This document shows, piece after piece, positions 53,501 through 60,439 of a DNA stretch of 64,000 nucleotides. Under the pieces are notes generated by a model. The model was not told the origin of the DNA. It saw nothing but the letters and a program-made list of their open reading frames with translations, and did not search any database. The stretch covers positions 1 through 64,000 of the forward strand of contig JAIKVV010000113.1 in NCBI GenBank assembly GCA_024685385.1, read 5' to 3'. A program made the position numbers and the translations under genes. Each line of letters opens with the position of its first letter. The stretch's first letter is position 1. The DNA is from Saccharofermentans sp. GTDB taxonomy: Bacteria; Bacillota; Clostridia; Saccharofermentanales; Saccharofermentanaceae.

Positions 53501-53671
53501 ATCATCCTGTCCTATGCAGATAACGATAAGCTTGCAGCCATAATCGAGCGCAAGAAGGATTTCATCGCATCCGAAGTCCTTGCATCCGATATCGTTGCAG
53601 GCAAGTCCGATAATGCCAAGGAGTGGGACATCAACGGGGAGAAGATAGTATTCTCCGTCGCAAAAGCTTAA
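50522..53671 (+). CDS. ileS: isoleucyl-tRNA synthetase (eukaryote-like type 2)
   Basis: The 1049-residue class I synthetase starts at ATG 50522 after AAAGGTGA. HIGH is H56-IGH59 and the KMSKS site is MSKH (K606). The editing (CP1) domain lies between about 200 and 400. The sequence around [27 protein letters not shown] and the lack of the C-terminal zinc finger fit the eukaryote-like IleRS2 group. That group is often insensitive to mupirocin, which is family knowledge and untested here. It heads the run ileS, M50, scpA, scpB. Confidence 0.95.
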   Translation: [1049 protein letters not shown]

Positions 53672-53699
53672 GGCATAACACAGACGCCGGGAGGTTAAG

Positions 53700-54413
53700 A
53701 TGCTGATTGAATTACTGACAGCCGATATGGAGATCGGACAGAAGATCTTCTATGCTCTTATCATGATCTTCGCATTGACTCTGTCATTCTCGATCCACGA
53801 GTTCATGCATGCTTTTACGGCAGACTGGTTAGGGGATCCGACTCCCCGCAATATGGGAAGGCTTACGCTTAACCCTATGGCTCACATGGATCCCATGGGA
53901 ACTGTCCTGCTCCTTGTGGCAGGATTCGGATGGGGTAAGCCCGTCATGTATAATCCGAGGAAACTCAACCGTTTCAAGAGTTACCGCGGAATGAACATAA
54001 TGGTGCATCTTGCCGGTGTAACGGGCAACTTCGTCCTGGCGCTTATCTGTTCCATTATCAATGTTTTTATCGTTCAGTTCGCGGATGTCAATCAGCCCGC
54101 GATAATGGCGCTTACTCTCGCATTCTCTTATACGAGCATCTTTTCGCTGATGCTCCTGGCGTTTAACCTTCTTCCGATCCCGCCTCTTGACGGTTTCCAT
54201 GTATTGGAAGAACTCTTGCCTGTAAAACTCAAGTATTCAGAAGGATACAAGAAGTTTCAGAAGTTTGCGCCCCTGATCCTCTTGATCGTATTCGTGACGG
54301 GGTCGAGGCTTCCGTTCTTGGGATCTGCCATCGAAGTGATCAAGTTCCCTTTTGCCTGGGTCATCAATGCCATCTGTAACGGACTGGTACAACTTTTGAG
54401 TAATTTCGGCTGA
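53700..54413 (+). CDS. M50-family membrane metalloprotease (site-2 protease type)
   Basis: The 237-residue membrane protein has the zinc motif H33-EFMH37 in a membrane helix, an N-proximal extension, and the second motif NLLPIPPLDGFHVL near residue 160, which supplies the third ligand. About five to six hydrophobic segments. This is the YwhC/Rv-type group without PDZ domain. It precedes scpA by 12 bases, the common ScpAB neighbourhood in Firmicutes. Substrate unknown. Confidence 0.9.
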   Translation: MLIELLTADMEIGQKIFYALIMIFALTLSFSIHEFMHAFTADWLGDPTPRNMGRLTLNPMAHMDPMGTVLLLVAGFGWGKPVMYNPRKLNRFKSYRGMNIMVHLAGVTGNFVLALICSIINVFIVQFADVNQPAIMALTLAFSYTSIFSLMLLAFNLLPIPPLDGFHVLEELLPVKLKYSEGYKKFQKFAPLILLIVFVTGSRLPFLGSAIEVIKFPFAWVINAICNGLVQLLSNFG

Positions 54414-54425
54414 CGGAGGGACATC

Positions 54426-55187
54426 TTGGATCAGACATTGGTTCCCGAACTTAAGATACAGCATTTTGAAGGTCCGATGGACCTTCTCTATCATTTGGTC
54501 GAGAAGAATGACATAGATATCTTCGATATTCCGATCGCCACTGTCTGCGAACAGTATATGGAATATCTGGACAAGATGAAGAGCCTTGATATGGAGATCG
54601 CATCCGAGTTCCTTGTCATGGCTGCATCCCTTGTCCTCATCAAGACCAAGATGATGCTCCCCGGATCCAAGGCAGGTGAGAACGGCGAGGCCGAACCCGA
54701 TCCCAGGGAAGATCTTGTAGTAAGTCTCATGAGATACAAGAGATGTAAACTTTTCGCCGAAGAATTGAAAGAGCGCCGCGAAAAGTATTCCGGCTGCCGA
54801 ACGCGTCTTCCCATGACCGCCAAGGATCTTGGCATCACGGTGCTTCCGGTCAAGCAGGAATTCTCGGTCGAAGCTTTCGATCGGGCAACGGATGATATCT
54901 GCACACGTAACGAAGTAAGGTTTGCCGATATTTCCGCGAAGATTACGCACATACTCCGCAAGGATAAGCTTTCCGTAAGGCAGAAGATGAAGAATCTCTG
55001 GAAGACCATAACTTCCAGGGGCAAGCTCTTCTTCAGCGAACTCTTCACATCCAAGAAAGGTGAAGATTATAAGATGGAGAAGATCGTTTCATTCCTTGCG
55101 GTGCTCGAACTCGTAAGAAACGACAGCATCACGGTTGAACAGAAGAGACTTTTCGACGACATACTCATAGAGAAGAAGAGGAACTGA
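54426..55187 (+). CDS. scpA: segregation and condensation protein A
   Basis: The 253-residue kleisin subunit of the SMC-ScpAB complex bridges SMC heads. ELKIQHFEGPMDLLYHLVEKNDIDIFDIPIATV at the N-terminus is the ScpA signature, and the C-terminal winged helix (KMEKIVSFLAVLELVR) is intact. TTG start at 54426 has GGAGGG 5 bases upstream. It ends two bases before scpB. Confidence 0.94.
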   Translation: MDQTLVPELKIQHFEGPMDLLYHLVEKNDIDIFDIPIATVCEQYMEYLDKMKSLDMEIASEFLVMAASLVLIKTKMMLPGSKAGENGEAEPDPREDLVVSLMRYKRCKLFAEELKERREKYSGCRTRLPMTAKDLGITVLPVKQEFSVEAFDRATDDICTRNEVRFADISAKITHILRKDKLSVRQKMKNLWKTITSRGKLFFSELFTSKKGEDYKMEKIVSFLAVLELVRNDSITVEQKRLFDDILIEKKRN

Positions 55188-55189
55188 TA

Positions 55190-55864
55190 ATGGATGAAGA
55201 GAAAGATATTATCGTAACCGCTGAAGAACTGCCTGCCGCAATAGAAGCAATGCTCTTCGTGTCAGGTGACGGCATAACGGCGCAGGAGATGTCAGAGATA
55301 ACAAATGTCCCCGTTAAGGATATTGAAGCTGTCCTTACCGATCTCATGAACAGGTTCGAGCAGAACCCCTGGAGCGGCATTACCATCCGCAAGGCAGACG
55401 ATACATATTCCATGATGACCAAGCCTTCCGTAAAGAAAGTTCTGGATCAGATGTTTGCGCCCAGAAATTCGGTTCCCCTGTCATCCGCATCATACGAGAC
55501 TCTTGCCGTAATCGCATATAATCAGCCCTGTACCAGAGCTGCCGTGGAGACCGTAAGAGGCGTATCTTCCGACAGCATAATCAGCAGGCTGCTGGACCGC
55601 GGCTGGATCGAGGAAGCGGGAACACTGGATGCTCCCGGACGTCCTGCGCTCTTCCGCACGAGCAAGCAGTTCCTTACTGAATTCGGCATATCTTCTGCCG
55701 ATGAACTTCCTTCCATGGAACTCATGAGCTATCAGACCATAAGAGACCTTGAAGATTCGCTGCGTCAGGCTGCAGGTACCAAGGATAAGCAGATAACGAT
55801 CGATAACATCATCGCAACGAATGTCGAAGCACCTGAGGAAAAAGAACAGCAGGATAAAGAATGA
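55190..55864 (+). CDS. scpB: segregation and condensation protein B
   Basis: The 224-residue protein contains tandem winged helices (AIEAMLFVSGDGITAQEMSEI and LPVSSASYETLAVIAYNQPCTRAAVETVRGV-like core). It binds ScpA in the condensin complex. It starts two bases after scpA, and its stop is one base before the RpiR-family ATG. Confidence 0.94.
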   Translation: MDEEKDIIVTAEELPAAIEAMLFVSGDGITAQEMSEITNVPVKDIEAVLTDLMNRFEQNPWSGITIRKADDTYSMMTKPSVKKVLDQMFAPRNSVPLSSASYETLAVIAYNQPCTRAAVETVRGVSSDSIISRLLDRGWIEEAGTLDAPGRPALFRTSKQFLTEFGISSADELPSMELMSYQTIRDLEDSLRQAAGTKDKQITIDNIIATNVEAPEEKEQQDKE

Positions 55865-55865
55865 T

Positions 55866-56744
55866 ATGGACATCATCGAGATAATCGAAAACAGATACCA
55901 GGACATGAGCAAGGGCCACAAGGCCATAGCCGATTATTGTCTTGAAAACTACGACAGACTGGCATACATAACCGCTGCAAGATTAGGCGAGCTTTGCGGC
56001 GTGTCCGAATCGACTGTCGTAAGGTTCCCTCAGGAACTCGGGTTTGCGGGTTATCCCGAATTCCAGAAGGCCGTAAGGGAAGAGCATAAATCCAATCTTA
56101 CGACCGTTCAGAGATTAAGTTATACCGACAGGTTCGATTCCCCTGCTGAAGCTGCCCGCGAGGTCATGAAAGCCGACATGAACAACATCAGGGAATCCAT
56201 GGAAGAAATGGATATGGATTCTTTCGACAAGGCGGTAAACTGCATCTTAAACTCAAGAAAGATCTATATCATGGGCATCCGCGCATCGGCTCCTTTATCG
56301 GAGTTCATGCATTTCTACATGACGCTTCTTTTTGACGATGTCGTTCTCGTAAAGAGCACCTGCACGAACGAACTTTTCGAACAGGTAATGTCCATTACAG
56401 ACAGGGATGTCCTTATCGGGATTTCTTTCCCCAGATATTCATCAAGAACGATCAATTCGATGGAGTTCGCCAAGAAAAAAGGCGCCTCCATAATCGCAAT
56501 AACGGATAAAGACAATACTCCCATGACCGAACATGCGGACATCAAGCTTTTCGCAAGATCGTCCATGGCATCTTTTGCAGATTCTCTGACGGCACCGCTT
56601 TCGCTCATCAACGCTCTTCTCGTAGCCCTCGGAATGAACAGGAAAGACCATATCAAGGATTCGCTTGAATCACTTGAAACGATGTGGGCCCAGTTCAAGG
56701 TGTATGAGACGGGCAACGACAGGAAAGATACTGACAGCAATTGA
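55866..56744 (+). CDS. RpiR-family transcriptional regulator (HTH + SIS)
   Basis: The 292-residue regulator starts at ATG 55866; an earlier GTG-type extension overlaps scpB. The HTH_6 domain is about 1-75 (ITAARLGELCGVSESTVVRFPQELGFAGY), and the sugar-phosphate-binding SIS domain about 115-260 (KIYIMGIRASAPLSEFM). RpiR proteins usually control sugar catabolism, but no sugar genes lie nearby; it sits inside the scpAB-cmk run. There is no strong SD, so it may be translated by coupling to scpB. The target is unknown. Confidence 0.9.
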   Translation: MDIIEIIENRYQDMSKGHKAIADYCLENYDRLAYITAARLGELCGVSESTVVRFPQELGFAGYPEFQKAVREEHKSNLTTVQRLSYTDRFDSPAEAAREVMKADMNNIRESMEEMDMDSFDKAVNCILNSRKIYIMGIRASAPLSEFMHFYMTLLFDDVVLVKSTCTNELFEQVMSITDRDVLIGISFPRYSSRTINSMEFAKKKGASIIAITDKDNTPMTEHADIKLFARSSMASFADSLTAPLSLINALLVALGMNRKDHIKDSLESLETMWAQFKVYETGNDRKDTDSN

Positions 56745-56753
56745 TGTTATAAT
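56745..56753 (+). promoter_or_regulatory. extended -10 promoter of cmk and ispH-S1
   Basis: TGTTATAAT immediately follows the rpiR-like stop codon, 39 bases before the cmk ATG. It gives the cmk-ispH operon its own start, separate from the upstream scpAB transcript. Confidence 0.65.
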
Positions 56754-56792
56754 ATGCATCGGAAAAATCATTTTCGATAAGGAGAATTGATC

Positions 56793-57461
56793 ATGGCATT
56801 TCAGATAGCGATAGACGGACCTTCAGGTTCAGGCAAGAGCACGCTCGCAAAGGGCGTGGCAAAGGAACTCGGCATCATGTATCTTGATACCGGCGCAATG
56901 TACAGGACTTGCGGACTTGCTGCTCTCAAGAGAAGGATCAGTCCCAAGGATCCCGCTGAAGTAAAGCGCATGATGGGCGAGATGAAACTTGAAGTCAAGT
57001 TCATCGACGGCGTTCAGCACATGATATTGGACGGCGAGGATGTGACGGGGCAGATAAGGACTCCCGAGGTGTCCGTTGCAGCTTCCGATATAAGCGCTCT
57101 TCCCGTAGTAAGAACAGCCATGGTCGACATGCAGCGTGACATAGCCCGTCATCAGAGTTTTGTTCTTGACGGACGTGATATCGCATCCAATGTCCTTCCT
57201 GATGCAAAATACAAGTTCTATGTGACTGCCAAAGCTTCCACAAGAGCAGAGAGAAGACTTGCGGAACTTCAGGAAAAGGGTGATTTCTCCCAGTCTTATG
57301 AGGAAGTCTTAAGAGATATCGAATACAGGGATGAGCAGGATTCCAACAGGGAATTTTCTCCTCTGATCCAGGTTCCCGAAGCGATCGTCATCGATACGGA
57401 TCTTTATACGATCGAGGGGACAAAGGAATTCCTTTTGTCTCACATAGATGAGGAAGCCTGA
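56793..57461 (+). CDS. cmk: cytidylate kinase
   Basis: The 222-residue enzyme phosphorylates CMP/dCMP. P-loop GPSGSGKST (9-17), then YLDTGAMYRT and LDGRDIASNVLPDAKYKFYVTA are the family signatures. I chose ATG 56793 with AAGGAGAA upstream over TTG 56787. It overlaps ispH-S1 by one base (TGATG), as in many clostridia. Confidence 0.95.
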   Translation: MAFQIAIDGPSGSGKSTLAKGVAKELGIMYLDTGAMYRTCGLAALKRRISPKDPAEVKRMMGEMKLEVKFIDGVQHMILDGEDVTGQIRTPEVSVAASDISALPVVRTAMVDMQRDIARHQSFVLDGRDIASNVLPDAKYKFYVTAKASTRAERRLAELQEKGDFSQSYEEVLRDIEYRDEQDSNREFSPLIQVPEAIVIDTDLYTIEGTKEFLLSHIDEEA

Positions 57462-59629
57462 TGCCCGTTATCAAGGCTAAAGACTGCGGTTTTTGTTTCG
57501 GTGTAAAGAATGCCGTTGCAAAAGCGTTCGAGATGGCAGAAGCCAAGTCATCTTCGGACAGTCTTGTCATGCTCGGTGAACTTACCCATAACAGCATCGT
57601 CATGGACAGGCTTAAGAGCGAAGGATTCATTATCGTAGACGATGCAAAAGATGTCCCTTCGGGATCCAAGGTCATCATTAGGGCGCACGGTGTTCCTCCG
57701 TCACAACTTGAGATCCTGAAAGAGAAGGGCTGCGACATCCTGGACTGCACATGTCCTTTCGTAACAAAGATCCATAAGATCGTATCCGATGCAGCCCGTT
57801 CCGGAAAGAATATCATCGTATGCGGAACACCCGGTCATCCCGAAGTTACCGGAATATGCGGCCAGGCCGAAGAATATCCTGATGTAAAGGTTGCTGTAAT
57901 ATCGTCTGCAGAGGACCTCGAAAACGTTGAATTTCCTATGGATTCGGCCGTTTTGGTATCCCAGACGACCTTCTCTACGGAAAAGTTTAAAATAATTTGT
58001 GCAACTGTAGAAAATAAAATTGAAAAAAATCTTGTTTTTGATACAATATGTATTACGACTGAAAATAGGCAAAAAGAAGCGGCCTCGATTTCAGAGCGTG
58101 CAGACGTGATGTTAGTCATCGGATCGGCGCACAGTTCTAATACGAAAAAGCTGATGGATGTCTGTTCAGGTCGTTGTGCGAGAACGTATCTCATCAGTGA
58201 CGCCAATGGGTTGGCTGGACTATTGTCCTCCGGTCTCATCAGGCCGTCTGACACGGTCGGTATCACTGCGGGAGCTTCTACGCCGGAAGATATCATTTTG
58301 GAGGTTGTTCAAACAATGAACGAAGAAGACGTAAAGAACATCGAGGGACAGGAGATCCCGGAAGAGAACTCAGGCAACGAGTTCACAGACTATGTTAACA
58401 GCATTTCTCAGATCAGAAGGGGCGCTGTCGTGGAAGGAGAAATAACTTCGGCAGATGCTGATTACGTTTACGTTGACGTTCATGACAAATCCGAAGGTAA
58501 GATTCCGATCGAGGAGTTCCAGGGTGAGAATGAGATCGATCTTGATGCTGCTATCGCTGAGCACAAGACTGTTAAGGTAGTAGTTAAGAAGGTCCGCAAT
58601 ACTGATCAGGGCAAGGACATCGATCTTTCCATGACAGCCGTTGACTATGAGAAGTACAAGGGCGAAGTCAAGGAAGCATATGACAGCAAGACTCCCATTA
58701 CACTGAAACTCATCCGCACCGTTAAGGATGGTCTTATCGGTTCCTATCACGGTGTAGAGGTTTATATCCATAAGTCTCAGATCAAGTTTGGCGAGGTTAA
58801 GGATCTCGAGTCCTACATCGGCAAGGAACTTGAAGTTGTTATCACAAAGTTCGAGACAGAGAAGAACCGTTTGAGGATCTCCGGATCTCACAGACAGCTC
58901 GCTGCTCGTGAGAAGGCTGCCAAGGCTGCCAACATCTGGGATAACATCGAAGTAGGCAAGAGATATACAGGTGTCGTAAGAAGCCTTCCCGAGTTCGGTG
59001 CTTTCGTTGACATCGGCGGAGTTGACGGTCTCGTTCACGTATCCGAGATCACATGGGTCCGCAATCAGAAGCCTTCTGATGTTCTCAAGGTAAACGACGA
59101 GATCGAAGTTTATGTAAAGAGCTTCGATAAGGATTCCAAGAAGATCTCACTCGGCTACAAGAAGGAAGAGGATGATCCTTATTACAACATCACAGAGAGG
59201 ATCCCTGAGGGTTCTGTTGTCGAAGGTAAGGTCGTAAGGATCTGTGACTTCGGTGCATTCATCGAGCTCGAGCCCGGTATCGATGCACTCTGCCACATCT
59301 CCCAGATCTCCGATAAGAGACTTGATAATCCTGCAGAAGTTCTTTCCAAGGGTGATGTTGTCCGCGCAAGAGTAGTCAAGGTCGATCCCGAGGGCAGAAG
59401 GATCTCCGTATCCATCAAGGATATCGCTCCCATCAATCCTCCTGAAGCTGAAGAGGCTGAGGATGAGGAAGCAGCTGATGAAGTCGTTGAAGCACCCGTA
59501 GAGGCTGCAGAGGCTCCTGTTGAAGCAGCAGTTGAGGCTGTAGAAGAAGCAGCAGCTCCCGCTGAGGAAGCCGTAGAGGCTGCAGAAGAAGCTGTTGCAG
59601 AGGCTCCCGCTGAGGAAACAGCTGAGTAA
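57461..59629 (+). CDS. ispH: IspH (HMBPP reductase) fused to four S1 domains
   Basis: The 722-residue fusion combines the last enzyme of the MEP isoprenoid pathway with an RpsA-like protein. IspH occupies about 1-285: iron-sulfur cysteines C12, C98 and C197 and the GELTHN and GVPP histidine motifs are intact, at positions close to E. coli IspH. Residues about 320-690 hold four S1 domains (third and fourth, GVVRSLPEFGAFVDIGGVDGLVHVSEI and GKVVRICDFGAFIELEPGIDALCHISQI, are best conserved). A long Ala/Glu/Val tail follows. The fusion is known in Clostridia. An internal AT-rich patch contains a promoter-like site, and ATG 58316 with GGAGG could start a separate S1 protein. Confidence 0.95.
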   Translation: MPVIKAKDCGFCFGVKNAVAKAFEMAEAKSSSDSLVMLGELTHNSIVMDRLKSEGFIIVDDAKDVPSGSKVIIRAHGVPPSQLEILKEKGCDILDCTCPFVTKIHKIVSDAARSGKNIIVCGTPGHPEVTGICGQAEEYPDVKVAVISSAEDLENVEFPMDSAVLVSQTTFSTEKFKIICATVENKIEKNLVFDTICITTENRQKEAASISERADVMLVIGSAHSSNTKKLMDVCSGRCARTYLISDANGLAGLLSSGLIRPSDTVGITAGASTPEDIILEVVQTMNEEDVKNIEGQEIPEENSGNEFTDYVNSISQIRRGAVVEGEITSADADYVYVDVHDKSEGKIPIEEFQGENEIDLDAAIAEHKTVKVVVKKVRNTDQGKDIDLSMTAVDYEKYKGEVKEAYDSKTPITLKLIRTVKDGLIGSYHGVEVYIHKSQIKFGEVKDLESYIGKELEVVITKFETEKNRLRISGSHRQLAAREKAAKAANIWDNIEVGKRYTGVVRSLPEFGAFVDIGGVDGLVHVSEITWVRNQKPSDVLKVNDEIEVYVKSFDKDSKKISLGYKKEEDDPYYNITERIPEGSVVEGKVVRICDFGAFIELEPGIDALCHISQISDKRLDNPAEVLSKGDVVRARVVKVDPEGRRISVSIKDIAPINPPEAEEAEDEEAADEVVEAPVEAAEAPVEAAVEAVEEAAAPAEEAVEAAEEAVAEAPAEETAE
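58020..58318 (+). promoter_or_regulatory. candidate internal promoter and start for a stand-alone S1 protein
   Basis: Inside ispH, TTGAAA (58020-58025) is 16 bases before TACAAT (58042-58047), preceded by TG to form TGATACAAT. GGAGG (58300-58304) is 11 bases before the in-frame ATG 58316, which begins 437 residues starting just before the first S1 domain. The 57985-58100 patch is much more AT-rich than its surroundings. Confidence 0.45.
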
Positions 59630-59652
59630 AAAAGAAAGTTTTTAAGCTTATG

Positions 59653-59682
59653 AAGGGGCATCTTCGTGACGCCCCTTTTTAT
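59653..59682 (+). terminator. intrinsic terminator of ispH-S1
   Basis: AAGGGGC (59653-59659) pairs with GCCCCTT (59671-59677) around a TTCG-type loop, then TTTTATATT. Confidence 0.85.
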
Positions 59683-59755
59683 ATTCTTAACATTGGCACT
59701 TGCATAATCGGCAGAGTTGTAATATCATAATTTAGCCTGTGATTTGGAAAGACTC

Positions 59756-59831
59756 CGGGGTGTGGCTCAGGTGGTAGAGTGCTTGCTTCGGGAGCAAGAG
59801 GCCGCGAGTTCGAGTCTCGCCACTCCGACCA
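59756..59831 (+). tRNA. tRNA-Pro (anticodon CGG)
   Basis: The 76-base tRNA includes an encoded CCA. Acceptor CGGGGTG pairs with CACTCCG; the anticodon stem is CTTGC/GCAAG with loop TTCGGGA, so the anticodon is CGG at 59789-59791 (reads CCG). T loop TTCGAGT is normal. It is followed 26 bases on by a second proline tRNA. Confidence 0.95.
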
Positions 59832-59857
59832 TTTTTCAAATCTCATGCATAAGATAC

Positions 59858-59934
59858 CGGGGTGTAGCTCAGGTGGCTAGAGTGCTTGCTTAGGGAGCAA
59901 GAGGTCGTGGGTTCGAGTCCCGTCACTCCGACCA
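59858..59934 (+). tRNA. tRNA-Pro (anticodon AGG)
   Basis: The 77-base tRNA with encoded CCA is a close relative of the preceding tRNA: identical acceptor and anticodon stems, but the loop is TTAGGGA, giving anticodon AGG at 59892-59894. In bacteria A34 is usual only in tRNA-Arg(ACG), where it is deaminated to inosine, so a proline tRNA with A34 is unusual. If deaminated it would read CCU, CCC and CCA. The T stem GTGGG/CCCGT contains two G-T pairs. A terminator follows at once. Confidence 0.93.
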
Positions 59935-59935
59935 A

Positions 59936-59966
59936 AGAGTTGTCTTGAAAGAGGCAACTCTTTTTA
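59936..59966 (+). terminator. intrinsic terminator of the tRNA-Pro pair
   Basis: AGAGTTG (59936-59942) pairs with CAACTCT (59955-59961), extended by inner pairs, then TTTTATTT. It begins two bases after the tRNA CCA end. Confidence 0.88.
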
Positions 59967-59992
59967 TTTGCTCTTAAAGCCCTTGCTTGTAA

Positions 59993-60031
59993 TGAAATGA
60001 TTTCAATGTTATTATACCAGTAGAGTAATAA
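59993..60031 (+). promoter_or_regulatory. candidate operators upstream of the BlaI-like repressor
   Basis: TGAAATGATTTCA (59993-60005) is a 13-bp palindrome. TTATTA (60009-60014) and TAATAA (60026-60031) form an inverted repeat with an 11-base spacer. Both lie 28-66 bases before the ATG, as expected for BlaI-type autoregulation, but differ from the classical TACA-TGTA operator. Confidence 0.4.
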
Positions 60032-60058
60032 ATCTGTTACCGCGAAAGGGATCCGCAT

Positions 60059-60439
60059 ATGAATAGTGAAATAAATCTTACCGGCAGTGAATGGGACATC
60101 ATGAAGATAATATGGGAAAAGCAGCCCTGCACTTTAAGGCAGATATGTGATGCCGTAAAAAAGCAGCACGACTGGTCCCGCCATGCCGTAATATCTTTTC
60201 TTAAGAGAATGGAGACAAAAGGCACCATTTACGTTGAAGATGCCGATCCCGTTAAATTATATACCGCAGCCGTATCGCAGGATGATGCCATCCGTCAGGA
60301 GATGGGATCTACGATGTCGCGTCTGTTTAACGACAGCCCCATGATGCTGGTTTCCTATATAGCCCAGTCAAACAGATTTACCGATAAAGAGATAGAACAG
60401 ATGATAGATATCCTTAAAGAGGGGGAAGACAGGAAGTGA
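60059..60439 (+). CDS. BlaI/MecI-family transcriptional repressor
   Basis: The 126-residue protein has the BlaI winged helix (LTGSEWDIMKIIWEKQPCTLRQICDAV, then WSRHAVISFLKRMETKG) and a C-terminal dimerisation helix (about 95-120). Such repressors bind palindromes upstream of their own genes and are inactivated by cleavage by a BlaR1/MecR1 partner. It overlaps the M56 gene by 4 bases. RBS is AAAGGGAT. Confidence 0.93.
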   Translation: MNSEINLTGSEWDIMKIIWEKQPCTLRQICDAVKKQHDWSRHAVISFLKRMETKGTIYVEDADPVKLYTAAVSQDDAIRQEMGSTMSRLFNDSPMMLVSYIAQSNRFTDKEIEQMIDILKEGEDRK

